64,000 nt of DNA from Pelistega europaea (GTDB lineage Bacteria > Pseudomonadota > Gammaproteobacteria > Burkholderiales > Burkholderiaceae_B), in NCBI RefSeq assembly GCF_013133775.1, contig NZ_JABGBO010000012.1, positions 1 through 64,000 of the forward strand, written 5' to 3'. Position 1 is the first letter of the stretch. Every line of letters begins with the position of its first letter. Positions 25,780 to 34,384 of this stretch are shown one piece after another. The notes beneath the pieces were generated by a model, which made no database searches, was not told where the DNA came from, and saw only the letters and a program-made list of their open reading frames with translations. The position numbers and the translations under genes were made by a program.

Positions 25780-27373
25780 TGAATTTGATTTTGTCATTGT
25801 TGGAGGAGGTACTGCTGGATGTATTCTAGCTAATAGATTAACAGAAAATACAGGTGTGCAGGTCATGATGCTAGAGGCAGGAACTCAACAACATTCGCCT
25901 CTTATTAGTATTCCGGCAGGGTTTAGTAAGTTGATGACAATGCCTAAATACAATTGGCTTTTTCATACTCAAAAAGAAAGTCATCTCTATAACCGTGAAA
26001 TTGCCGTTCCCCGAGGCAAGGGACTGGGTGGGTCTTCGCTAATTAATGGGATGATATATGTCAGGGGAATTAAGCAGGACTATGACTCTTGGAAAGAGTT
26101 AGGTGTTCAGGGGTGGGATTTTGAGGCAGTCCAACCTTATTTTAAACGGATTGAAAATTTCCCTGGAGGCGGAAAAGAAAGAGGCCATGCTGGTCCAATG
26201 CATATTACTCGAGTAACAGAGAATCCTCCAATCGCTAATGCTTTCATCAAGGCATTTCAGGAATATGGAGTATCGTTTAATGAGGATTACAATGCTGGAG
26301 AGCAAGAAGGTGTCGGGTATTACCAAGTTCTGCAGCATGAGGGCAAGCGCTGGAGTGTTGTGGATGGTTACATAAAACCTATTTTGCATAGGAAGAACTT
26401 GAAAATCTGTGATAATGCCTTTGTCAAGAAAGTAATTTTTAATGGTAAAAGATGTATTGGCGTGGTTTACCAAAAAGAGGGGCAAGAGTTTGTGGTGCAA
26501 GCACGAAAAGAGGTCATCTTAAGTGCAGGAACTATTCAAAGTGCTCAGCTCTTAGAGGTGTCAGGCGTTGGTAACCCTGAAATTCTAAATCAACTAGGGG
26601 TTTCAATAGTGCATGCTAATAACAATGTCGGAGAAAACTATATTGATCATTTTGCTACACGAATGAACTGGAGAATTAATGGTTTTGAAACATTAAATGA
26701 ATCTTCTAGAGGGGCAAAGTTACTTTGTAATATCGCCAAGTACTATATATCTAAAAAGGGCATATTGACTTTTGGGACGGGACTTATCCATGGATTCGTT
26801 AAATCTACTCCAGATCAGGAAGTTGCTGACATACAATATTTTGTTATTCATGCAAGTTATGCAAATGCAGCAGACCGAAAATTAGATACTCAACCTGGTA
26901 TGACATTTGGCGTTTCTCAACTACGTCCAGAATCAGCGGGATTTATTCATAGTCAATCCCCTGATATGACTGTCCCTCCCAAAATTTCTCCTAACATGTT
27001 GACAGCAGAAATTGATCAAAGGGTTTTGGTTAATGGAATGAAAATAGCTAGACAGATAGTGAATACTCCCAGCTTTAAACCACATCTTATAGAAGAAATG
27101 AGCCCAGGTATTGCAGTGGATAGTGATGAAAAGTGGCTAGATTTTGCTAAACGAAATGGTCAAACCATCTATCATCCAATAGGAACGTGTAGGATGGGAG
27201 CGAATGAAGATATGGCTGTTGTAGATTCGGAGCTTAAAGTAATGGGAGTGACAGGGTTGCGTATAATAGATGCTTCTGTTATTCCTAAGATGATTTCAGG
27301 TAATATTCAGGCTGCTGTCATGATGGTAGCAGAGAAAGGAAGTGATATTATCCGCAAGGAATATGGATTGTAA
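25772..27373 (+). CDS. GMC family oxidoreductase (choline / alcohol dehydrogenase type, FAD)
   Basis: 533 residues from ATG 25772, which overlaps the AroE-like stop by eight bases. N-terminal FAD motif GGGTAG (11-16), the GMC signature region PRGKGLGGSSLINGMIYVRG, and C-terminal active-site His468 (YHPIGTCRMG) and Asn511 (SGNIQAA). It oxidises a primary alcohol to an aldehyde and passes electrons to oxygen or the respiratory chain. An aldehyde product would suit the SSADH-type enzyme at 17007. No choline specificity can be claimed. Confidence 0.9.
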   Translation: MNNEFDFVIVGGGTAGCILANRLTENTGVQVMMLEAGTQQHSPLISIPAGFSKLMTMPKYNWLFHTQKESHLYNREIAVPRGKGLGGSSLINGMIYVRGIKQDYDSWKELGVQGWDFEAVQPYFKRIENFPGGGKERGHAGPMHITRVTENPPIANAFIKAFQEYGVSFNEDYNAGEQEGVGYYQVLQHEGKRWSVVDGYIKPILHRKNLKICDNAFVKKVIFNGKRCIGVVYQKEGQEFVVQARKEVILSAGTIQSAQLLEVSGVGNPEILNQLGVSIVHANNNVGENYIDHFATRMNWRINGFETLNESSRGAKLLCNIAKYYISKKGILTFGTGLIHGFVKSTPDQEVADIQYFVIHASYANAADRKLDTQPGMTFGVSQLRPESAGFIHSQSPDMTVPPKISPNMLTAEIDQRVLVNGMKIARQIVNTPSFKPHLIEEMSPGIAVDSDEKWLDFAKRNGQTIYHPIGTCRMGANEDMAVVDSELKVMGVTGLRIIDASVIPKMISGNIQAAVMMVAEKGSDIIRKEYGL

Positions 27374-27777
27374 TTTATAATCAAACAAAGATTAGAAGTT
27401 GCCTAGAAGTGTCAATTTCTTGCTCTCTATTGTCAACGTTGATTGCTCATCCATGGTCTGTTTATTCAACCATAAAGTAGTATAGAATGCATTTAATGGC
27501 GTATTGAAGAGTTAAATCTTTTTCTCATATTATAGGAGAAGTAAGATAACATTGTATAACAATGCATTGTATTGGATATTGTTACATCAGCCTTTGTTGC
27601 TTGTAGTGCGGAGCCTTGGGCTAGTAATCATATTGGTACGATTCTTTATTGTTTAATAGAGTGCTGGCATTTTGGGGGGCAGCTATGTTAGTTTTGATAT
27701 CAATGTAAGCATTATAGGCTTTGTTTGAGTCTGCAAAGGATGGCAGTGGCTGGGTATGAACATGAAAGAGGTCTGGG
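27374..27777. other. intergenic stretch without a recognised gene
   Basis: About 400 bases after the GMC gene. There is no convincing open frame; short open stretches with hydrophobic translations near 27590-27700 are interrupted by stops. No terminator with a T-run was found. It could hold a decayed gene, but I cannot identify it. Confidence 0.35.
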
Positions 27778-27999
27778 ATGAGGGAAATTTTTCTGATGCT
27801 TCTCGCATGTATCGTTTTGTCAACTGAACTCGCAATAGCCAAGGAGAAGTATCATTGCGATGAAGGTAGAAAATATTGCAAAGAAATGAGCTCATGTGAG
27901 GAAGCAAAATTTTACTTGAATCGATGTGGTATGACGAGGCTGGATAGAGATAGAGATGGTATTCCTTGCGAGAACGTATGTGGGCGGAAAGGAAAATAA
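27778..27999 (+). CDS. small secreted Excalibur (calcium-binding) domain protein
   Basis: 73 residues. A signal peptide of about 21 residues (MREIFLMLLACIVLSTELAIA) is followed by a mature part of about 52 residues with six cysteines and the acidic motif DRDRDGIPCE (56-65), the hallmark of the Excalibur domain, a shortened EF-hand-like calcium site. The preceding part (CKEMSSCEEAKFYLNRCG) also fits the domain. Such domains often end nucleases or cell-surface proteins, but here the domain stands alone. Function unknown. Confidence 0.78.
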   Translation: MREIFLMLLACIVLSTELAIAKEKYHCDEGRKYCKEMSSCEEAKFYLNRCGMTRLDRDRDGIPCENVCGRKGK

Positions 28000-28304
28000 G
28001 AAGTCCATCCTTACTTTGTTGCAGAGGTCTCTTCACTGTATGCAGGTACGTTTATACGTCAAGAGTTATCTTTTTTCATTTATCACTCATCTATTGTAAG
28101 AACTACTGAGAGAAAAAACTACTCCATCTCTTCATCAATAGTTGATAGTTGAACTTTTTAAAATTGTTCAACTTCCAATTTGTGCAACAGCCAATAACTT
28201 CTTATTAGATGTTGTTTTTTACCCCAAAATTTTCATGACGTTTCACAAAACTGAAATATACAAAATGTTATAATTAGACTTATTGTCTTTATAAATCAAA
28301 TTGT
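28000..28304. promoter_or_regulatory. upstream region of the PiT gene with inverted repeat
   Basis: This 305-base gap holds an 8-base inverted repeat AGTTGAAC (28147-28154) / GTTCAACT (28166-28173) and the promoter described separately (28240-28274). No other gene is seen. Confidence 0.45.
28240..28274 (+). promoter_or_regulatory. Pho-box-like site and -10 box of the PiT transporter
   Basis: GTTTCACAAAACTGAAAT (28240-28257) matches 13 of 18 positions of the PhoB box (two CTGTCAT-like repeats separated by four A-rich bases). It is followed after 11 bases by a perfect TATAAT (28269-28274), with no sigma-70 -35 in the expected place. This is the arrangement of PhoB-activated promoters. Eye-made alignment; untested. 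Confidence 0.45.
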
Positions 28305-29891
28305 ATGTCAAATCAGAAGGATCATATTCCACGGATTGCCAGTGTGGCGTTTGCTGTGACGTTGTTTGTCACGGTTAGTTATTTTTTAGTGTGGGGTTTT
28401 GATTACACGCAAGGTAATTTCCCCACGCTTTTTGTATTAGCCACTTTGTTTGGCGTCTTTATGGCGTTCAATATTGGTGGTAATGATGTCGCTAACTCTT
28501 TTGGTACTAGTGTGGGGGCTGGTACATTAACAGTGCCTCAGGCATTGGGGGTTGCTGCAGTTTTCGAGGTATCTGGTGCTGTTATTGCAGGGGGCGAAGT
28601 TACCAAAACTATCCGTTCTGGCATTGTTGATTTACAAGCCCTTCATATTCAACCATTGGATTTTGTTTTTATTATGATGGCTGCTCTTTTGGCTGCTGCA
28701 CTGTGGTTGCTTTTTGCTACTAAGAAGGGGTGGCCTGTTTCTACTACTCATTCCATTATTGGGGGTATTGTAGGGGCGTCTTTGGCTTTAGGGGTAATGG
28801 TTGCGACTGATGGGGTAAGTAGTTTAGATTTAGTGCAATGGCGCAAGATTGGTGAAATTGCTATTTCTTGGGTCTTATCACCTGTGTTAGGTGGGGCAAT
28901 GGCGTTTATCCTCTATCGCCAGATTAAGATTTATGTGCTTGATTATAACGAACGTGTTGATGCTGAGTTAAAAGATATTAAGAAGGCTAAAAAGGCTCAT
29001 AAAGAACAATACCGTACACGTTTTGAAGCTATGTCTGAACATGAAAAGGTTATTGCTGCTTCTGCAATGGCGCGTGATGCACAGACTTATGGGGAAAGAG
29101 AAAATAATGAAGATGAATTGGAGCTAGAGTCTGAATACTATAAAGGTATTTATGCTCTGGATAAACGTCGTCAATCGCTAGACGCACATAAGGCTCTGCA
29201 ACATTGGGTTCCGCTTATTTCTAGTGTGGGCATTATGATGATTGCGGCAATGTTGTTGTTTAAAGGGCTTAACAATCTGAAACTGGGGTTAAGTACGTTG
29301 CATAATTTCCTTATCATTATCATGGTGGGGGCATTGATTTGGATGGGAACTTATATTTATGCACGAACTTTGAAACATAAAGATTTAGTGAAATCAACTT
29401 TTATTATCTTTAGTTGGATGCAGGTATTTACAGCTGCTGGTTTTGCATTTAGTCATGGTGCAAATGATATTGCTAATGCGATTGGTCCTTTTGCGGCTAT
29501 TCTTGATGTGTTACGTACGGGTGAGATTTCTTCACAGGCAGCAGTGCCACCCATTGTTATGGTGACTTTTGGTATTGCGTTGGTAGTGGGCTTATGGTTT
29601 ATTGGTAAAGAAGTTATCCAGACTGTAGGTACTAATCTTGCTGAGATGCACCCTGCATCTGGTTTTACAGCAGAGTTATCAGCGGCAACGATTGTGATGC
29701 TAGCTTCATTGCTCGGTTTGCCGGTGTCTAGTACACATATTCTTGTTGGTGCGGTATTAGGTATCGGTATTGTCAATCGTAACGCTAACTGGAAGTTGAT
29801 GAAGCCTATTGCGACGGCGTGGGTAGTGACTTTACCATCTGCTGCGGTTTTATCTGTTGTAATCTTTTTGGGATTAAGAGCAGTATTCTAA
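28305..29891 (+). CDS. pit: PiT family inorganic phosphate transporter
   Basis: 528 residues with the duplicated PiT signature: [11 protein letters not shown] (58-68) in the N-terminal half and [13 protein letters not shown] in the C-terminal half. About ten membrane segments are visible, and a long charged cytoplasmic loop in the middle (about residues 210-295, rich in Lys, Glu and Asp) splits the two halves. It imports phosphate as a metal-phosphate complex with protons. A Pho-box-like promoter lies 31 bases upstream, unusual for PitA, which is often constitutive. Confidence 0.92.
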   Translation: MSNQKDHIPRIASVAFAVTLFVTVSYFLVWGFDYTQGNFPTLFVLATLFGVFMAFNIGGNDVANSFGTSVGAGTLTVPQALGVAAVFEVSGAVIAGGEVTKTIRSGIVDLQALHIQPLDFVFIMMAALLAAALWLLFATKKGWPVSTTHSIIGGIVGASLALGVMVATDGVSSLDLVQWRKIGEIAISWVLSPVLGGAMAFILYRQIKIYVLDYNERVDAELKDIKKAKKAHKEQYRTRFEAMSEHEKVIAASAMARDAQTYGERENNEDELELESEYYKGIYALDKRRQSLDAHKALQHWVPLISSVGIMMIAAMLLFKGLNNLKLGLSTLHNFLIIIMVGALIWMGTYIYARTLKHKDLVKSTFIIFSWMQVFTAAGFAFSHGANDIANAIGPFAAILDVLRTGEISSQAAVPPIVMVTFGIALVVGLWFIGKEVIQTVGTNLAEMHPASGFTAELSAATIVMLASLLGLPVSSTHILVGAVLGIGIVNRNANWKLMKPIATAWVVTLPSAAVLSVVIFLGLRAVF

Positions 29892-29960
29892 GATAGATGT
29901 GGTAAAGGGATAATGGGCATTATTCCATAGTTATGCCTTTATAAAACCTCCCCTTAAATT

Positions 29961-29996
29961 AAGCACTATTTTCATAGGAAAGTAGTGCTTTTTTTG
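29961..29996 (+). terminator. Rho-independent terminator after the PiT gene
   Basis: A 13-base stem with one G-T pair (AAGCACTATTTTC / GAAAGTAGTGCTT) and a 4-base loop, followed by a run of five to seven T. Confidence 0.9.
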
Positions 29997-30346
29997 TTGG
30001 GGGCTAGTAGGTCTTCCAGACAATGGTGTAGTGTTGGATTGTAGTTTAGTGCTAACTTGTGGTGTACATGATGTTATAAGAGGGGTTGGTGGTAATTGAT
30101 TTTTAAGGAAAAGAAGTAAAAAAGCATTCTTTGTTATACAACGGATGTCGTTACATAGGATAGGGTCACTCTCATGCGAGGGGAGTGAATTAAAACCACG
30201 TTAAAAATGTGATGCGTGGTGATGTTCTTGATGATTTCTTAGTATTAATTGAATATATATTTTTATTACGTTGGTTCGTCTTATTCATTGATAGCAGCAC
30301 AACAAAACGTATTAAAATGAGCTTCTCACTATTTTTGGAGGCGATG
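29997..30346. other. intergenic stretch before glycosyltransferase
   Basis: About 350 bases. There is no further gene; an in-frame extension of the glycosyltransferase frame upstream to 30209 is probably not translated. An imperfect stem ACCACG / CGTGGT lies near 30196-30221. Confidence 0.35.
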
Positions 30347-31246
30347 ATGTCAACGTTACCCATTACGGTGATGACACCAAGTTATAACCGTGCCCATACT
30401 TTATCTAGGGTATATGAAAGTTTGCTTGCACAGACGTTTCAATCATTTGAATGGTTGATTGTGGATGATGGCTCAACCGATAACACCAAAGAATTGGTAG
30501 ATTTATGGATTGCGGAGGGTAAACTTAATATACGCTATGTTTGGCAAACAAATCAACATAAAAAGGCTGCTTTTAACCATGGTGTTCGTGAAGCAAAAGG
30601 GGAGTTGCTCGTTGCCCTGGATAGTGATGATACGATGCTACCAGATGCATTAGATGATATGTGGAGACGGTGGGAATCTCTAGAAAATAAAGAACAATAT
30701 GTAGGGATTTGTGGTTTATGTGCTAATCCAGATGGGAGCATTGTGGGCGATAAGTATCCTCAAGATAGTATATCTATCACTACACTTGATATGTATTTTA
30801 GATATAAAGTAAGGGGTGAAAAATTTGGTTGTCTAGTGACAGATGTCTTGCGTAAGTTTCCGTTTCCTGAAAATGTGCCTGGTTTTGTACCAGAAAGTCT
30901 CGTATGGCGCAGTATTGCACGGGCAGGATATAAAACACTATTTATCAATCATGTTTATCGAACTTATTTTGATAGCACAGATTCTTTATCAAGAGAGGGT
31001 GTTATGTTGGGGGATAAACATGCATTGGGGCTATTATGGCTAGCAAAAGATATGGTTAATGATTGTTTGCCTTGGTTCTGGTATCAGCCCATGGAATTCA
31101 TCAAAGCGGCTATTCGTTATAACCGTTTTGCAAAAGTGCTAAAGAAACAAGGGCAAGAGCTTCCTGTGTGGGGACAGTTAACGGATTGGCGAGCTAAATT
31201 ATTGGTGACGATTATGAAACCAGTAGCTAGCATAATGTATAGGTAG
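30347..31246 (+). CDS. family 2 glycosyltransferase
   Basis: The chosen start is ATG 30347 (MSTLPITVMTPSYNR), six bases after GGAG; the frame extends upstream to 30209 without homology. 299 residues. GT-A fold markers are TPSYNRAHTLSRVYESLLAQTF, VDDGSTDNT and the metal-binding ALDSDDT (DxD). It transfers a sugar from a nucleotide sugar; donor and acceptor are unknown. It lies apart from the main glycan cluster, on the other side of pgi. Confidence 0.88.
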   Translation: MSTLPITVMTPSYNRAHTLSRVYESLLAQTFQSFEWLIVDDGSTDNTKELVDLWIAEGKLNIRYVWQTNQHKKAAFNHGVREAKGELLVALDSDDTMLPDALDDMWRRWESLENKEQYVGICGLCANPDGSIVGDKYPQDSISITTLDMYFRYKVRGEKFGCLVTDVLRKFPFPENVPGFVPESLVWRSIARAGYKTLFINHVYRTYFDSTDSLSREGVMLGDKHALGLLWLAKDMVNDCLPWFWYQPMEFIKAAIRYNRFAKVLKKQGQELPVWGQLTDWRAKLLVTIMKPVASIMYR

Positions 31247-31355
31247 TCTATGTTGGTGTAATAAGGGGAATAGATAGCTGGTGCGGTATATATCCCCCTT
31301 GTGGTCCATACTGAAGTGGATACCTATTCCAGTGAACGGTATCAATGTTATCTCC

Positions 31356-32924
31356 TTAGAGCATGTGGCTTTCCTTATCGCTAAACTTCTCGACCCAGTA
31401 TTTTGTCGATGGATTATGCTGAGTTGAAACCTTTTGTTGTCCTTTTATTTCTTGCTCAATGCCTCTAGCAAGAACCTTTCCTAGCTCTACCCCCCATTGG
31501 TCAAAGGGGTTAAGCCCCCATACTAACCCTTCGACAAATACTTTATGTTCATACAATGCCAATAAAGCGCCCAATGCAAAAGGGGTCAGTTGTGGTAACA
31601 CAATTAGGTTTGATGGGCGACCGCCAGGTTGTTTGCGATGTTTGGCCAATAGGAGAGCTTGTTCTTCACTCATTCCTGTTGCGATATTTTCGGCATAAGC
31701 CTCTTTCTCTGTCTTGCCATTCAGTAGAGCCTCTCGTTGTGCTAGACAGTGTGCCAGTAATTGTTGATGATGGTCTTTCCAGCGATGGTCTTCATGCTGG
31801 CAGACGATAAAGTCTACAGGAGCACCGTCTGTGCCTTGATGTAGCCACTGAAAGAATGTATGTTGAGCATCGGTGCCAGGCATACCCCAAACCACAGGAC
31901 CTGTGGGTATGTTGATAGGTTGTCCTAAATGATCGACTGACTTACCCAACGATTCCATCTCTAACTGCTGTAGATAAGGAATTAAATTGGCTAAACGAGA
32001 GTCGTAGACAGCCAGATTACGTGAACCATAGCCAAGTACACTGCGATTAGCAATTTCGGCCATGGCCATTTGAATAGGCATGTTCTCAGGGATGGGAGCA
32101 TTTAAAAAATGCTGATCCATCGCGTGAGCACCATTGAGTAAACCTGCCAATACACCAGAACCAACGGTTAGCCCAGCAGCAACACCTACTGCAGACCAAA
32201 GAGAGAAGCGTCCGCCCACCCAATCCCAAAATTTAAAGATTTGGTGTTTAGGCACACCCCACTGTTCGGCTTTTTCTGGTTTAGCAGTGACAGCAATAAT
32301 ATGATTAAAAGGATTGTCAATATTAGCTGCTTGGAGCCACTCTAGGGCTCGTTGTGCATTTGCCATTGTCTCGGCGGTTGTAAATGATTTGGTTGCAACC
32401 ACAATGAGGGTGTCACGAGGATCAAGCCCAGCAAGCCCTGCTTCAATTGCGTGCCCGTCGATATTGGCTACATAACGAATATTGCGCCAAGTACCAGCAT
32501 AACCAAAAGCACTATTGGCTAAGCGTACCCCCCAATCACTACCCCCAATCCCAATATGAACAATATTACGCCAGCGACGGTCACTGTCGGTACGGCGTAC
32601 GAATTCCAGTACCCGTTTGCGTTCTTCTGCTACTTCTTCGGTGGGTTGAGGGTTGCGTAGCATGATATGCCATGCTGGGCGTTGTTCGGTACTGTTAATC
32701 TCAGCACCGTCAAATAAGGCTTGACGCTGTTTATCAAAATGGCGGGCTTGAAGTAAGGCATGAATAGCATGCTCAATATTTTGAGAATAACGTTGTGCAC
32801 TTAAATCAAAATGAATCCCTGCTGCCTGAAAAACACGTAGCTGGTGCTTGTCAAGAGTTGTATCAGTTACGGCAGTACAGAATTGTTGCCATTCGGAAAG
32901 TGTATGTAATGGAGGTAATGTCAT
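31356..32924 (-). CDS. pgi: glucose-6-phosphate isomerase
   Basis: 522 residues, slightly shorter than the about 550 of E. coli Pgi. The first signature is seen as SFTTAETMANAQRALEWL, and the C-terminal signature as GALLALYEHKVFVEGLVWG; IGIGGSDWGVR forms the sugar-phosphate site. It interconverts glucose-6-phosphate and fructose-6-phosphate in the cytoplasm, feeding hexosamine and nucleotide-sugar synthesis for the nearby glycan genes. It is transcribed opposite to its neighbours. Confidence 0.96.
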   Translation of the reverse strand: MTLPPLHTLSEWQQFCTAVTDTTLDKHQLRVFQAAGIHFDLSAQRYSQNIEHAIHALLQARHFDKQRQALFDGAEINSTEQRPAWHIMLRNPQPTEEVAEERKRVLEFVRRTDSDRRWRNIVHIGIGGSDWGVRLANSAFGYAGTWRNIRYVANIDGHAIEAGLAGLDPRDTLIVVATKSFTTAETMANAQRALEWLQAANIDNPFNHIIAVTAKPEKAEQWGVPKHQIFKFWDWVGGRFSLWSAVGVAAGLTVGSGVLAGLLNGAHAMDQHFLNAPIPENMPIQMAMAEIANRSVLGYGSRNLAVYDSRLANLIPYLQQLEMESLGKSVDHLGQPINIPTGPVVWGMPGTDAQHTFFQWLHQGTDGAPVDFIVCQHEDHRWKDHHQQLLAHCLAQREALLNGKTEKEAYAENIATGMSEEQALLLAKHRKQPGGRPSNLIVLPQLTPFALGALLALYEHKVFVEGLVWGLNPFDQWGVELGKVLARGIEQEIKGQQKVSTQHNPSTKYWVEKFSDKESHML

Positions 32925-33202
32925 AAATCAGCCTCAAGAGTGATTGAACATTGATTCCTGTAATCAACAATAACCGTGGATATTTTACAATAAAAAGCTC
33001 AACGACAATTTCAAGATGCAGAAAGAGGGATATAGGAGGAATAAAAATAAAGGAGGGAGGTTATGTTTTATTCCCAAACTGACTAGTTATTTTTAGAGAT
33101 TCCAGAAAATTGAAATTTTATGACAAAGACTTTTAAATAGAGGGTATGTCTATCGTGTAATATAATAGCAAGTAATTTTTATGAATTCACAAAGGTTTTG
33201 CT

Positions 33203-34042
33203 ATGAATCCTATCCGTAAAGCTGTATTTCCTGTTGCTGGGCTGGGTACTCGTTTTTTGCCTGCTACTAAAGCGATGCCTAAAGAGATGCTTCCTATTGT
33301 TGATAAGCCTCTGATTCAATATGCTGTCGAAGAAGCTGTGCGTGCAGGCATTACGGACTTGATTTTTATTACAGGTCGTCATAAGCGCTCTATTGAGGAT
33401 CATTTTGACCGTATGCCTGAGTTGGAGTTTGAACTAGAGCATAAGGGAAAAACAGAGCTATTGAATATTGTGACCAGTATTTTACCTAGTAATGTTAACT
33501 GCATTTATATTCGCCAACCAGCGCCATTAGGATTGGGGCATGCGGTCTTATGTGCGGAACCTGTGGTGGGTAATGAACCTTTTGCCGTACTGCTTGCTGA
33601 TGACTTGATTGATGCTGACGTCTCAGTGACTCAGCAGTTGATTCAGGCAGCACATGCGAATGATGGCAGTGTTTTAGGCACTCAGGAGGTTCCTCTAGCT
33701 GATACGAAAAAATACGGTATTATTGCTGGAGCTACCTGTGCTGAACGTACTATGCGAGTGAATAACATTGTTGAAAAACCGAATCCTGAACAAGCTCCCT
33801 CGCGTAATGCTGTGGTTGGTCGCTACATTCTTGAGCCAGAGATTTTTGAGCATCTTCGTCATGTTAGTCGAGGGGCGGGCGGTGAAATTCAATTAACAGA
33901 TGGTATTGCTGCCATGCTTAAGACTCGCAAGGTGTTTGGATTTCAATATGAAGGCACTCGCTATGATTGTGGTAGCAAGGAAGGTTTTTTTAAAGCCAAT
34001 ATTGCTATCGGTAGGAAGTACCACGGTCTAAGTGTGGAATAA
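33203..34042 (+). CDS. galU: UTP-glucose-1-phosphate uridylyltransferase
   Basis: 279 residues. The nucleotidyltransferase motif [19 protein letters not shown] near the N-terminus, [17 protein letters not shown], and [11 protein letters not shown] in the middle are those of GalU. It makes UDP-glucose from UTP and glucose-1-phosphate. Upstream, TATAAT at 33161-33166 is a possible -10. It is followed by an imperfect terminator hairpin and, on the other strand, by a putative small RNA. Confidence 0.95.
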   Translation: MNPIRKAVFPVAGLGTRFLPATKAMPKEMLPIVDKPLIQYAVEEAVRAGITDLIFITGRHKRSIEDHFDRMPELEFELEHKGKTELLNIVTSILPSNVNCIYIRQPAPLGLGHAVLCAEPVVGNEPFAVLLADDLIDADVSVTQQLIQAAHANDGSVLGTQEVPLADTKKYGIIAGATCAERTMRVNNIVEKPNPEQAPSRNAVVGRYILEPEIFEHLRHVSRGAGGEIQLTDGIAAMLKTRKVFGFQYEGTRYDCGSKEGFFKANIAIGRKYHGLSVE

Positions 34043-34058
34043 TTTTTAGTGCAATAAC

Positions 34059-34103
34059 GCAAGGGGATTTGGAGTAAAAAACAAAGTCCCCCTTGTCTTT
34101 TTA
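34059..34103 (+). terminator. terminator after galU
   Basis: Imperfect stem CAAGGGGATTTG / CAAAGTCCCCCTTG with an A-rich loop, followed by TCTTTTTA. The pairing has a bulge, and the T-run is adequate. Confidence 0.65.
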
Positions 34104-34123
34104 TGTTTTCAGTTTTTTGGGGC

Positions 34124-34213
34124 AAAAAAATGCCCAGAACCTATCGATTCTGGGCAAAATCCACCAAAGGAGGAGGGTGGAGGAGACAACTGTAGATGGA
34201 ATCAACCATCAAT
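34124..34213 (-). ncRNA. putative small RNA with CU-rich anti-Shine-Dalgarno loops
   Basis: On the minus strand a promoter (-35 TTGCAA, 34248-34243; 17-base spacer; -10 CATAAT, 34225-34220) would start a transcript near 34213. It ends in a Rho-independent terminator: stem GCCCAGAA / TTCTGGGC (34155-34132) followed by seven U (34130-34124). Of the roughly 90 bases between, 34186-34166 read as CUCCUCC, ACC, CUCCUCC and UUU; the second CUCCUCC lies in the loop of a CCACC / GGTGG hairpin. No open frame. This is the layout of trans-acting sRNAs that bind ribosome sites. Inferred from sequence; expression untested. Confidence 0.6.
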
Positions 34214-34219
34214 GTCGTA

Positions 34220-34248
34220 ATTATGACATTCTTTTTTGTGCATTGCAA
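34220..34248 (-). promoter_or_regulatory. sigma-70-like promoter of the putative small RNA
   Basis: TTGCAA (4 of 6 to TTGACA) and CATAAT (5 of 6 to TATAAT) on the minus strand with the optimal 17-base spacing. Confidence 0.55.
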
Positions 34249-34297
34249 GATAAATATAGGTAAAAACCCTAGTAAATTGTAAAAAAGTCTTAAAGTG

Positions 34298-34351
34298 TTG
34301 CCTGAAAAAAACACTCTCGCTAGAATTCATACGTGATATTTAAAATCACGT
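34298..34351 (+). promoter_or_regulatory. candidate promoter and leader hairpin of the GlcNAc-1-phosphate-transferase-like gene
   Basis: TTGCCT (34298-34303) and TAGAAT (34321-34326) with a 17-base spacer. The leader then has a perfect hairpin ACGTGAT (34331-34337) / ATCACGT (34345-34351) with a 7-base loop, before the ATG at 34385. Confidence 0.45.
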
Positions 34352-34384
34352 TAAGATAACGCGATTAGGGCTTTATTCGATAAT

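Noticed and set aside
26099-26500. 133-codon minus-strand open frame
   Set aside because: It is opposite the GMC oxidoreductase and lacks any recognisable motif.
27621-28036. Minus-strand frames over the Excalibur gene
   Set aside because: The plus-strand product has a signal peptide and a domain motif; the minus translations have none.
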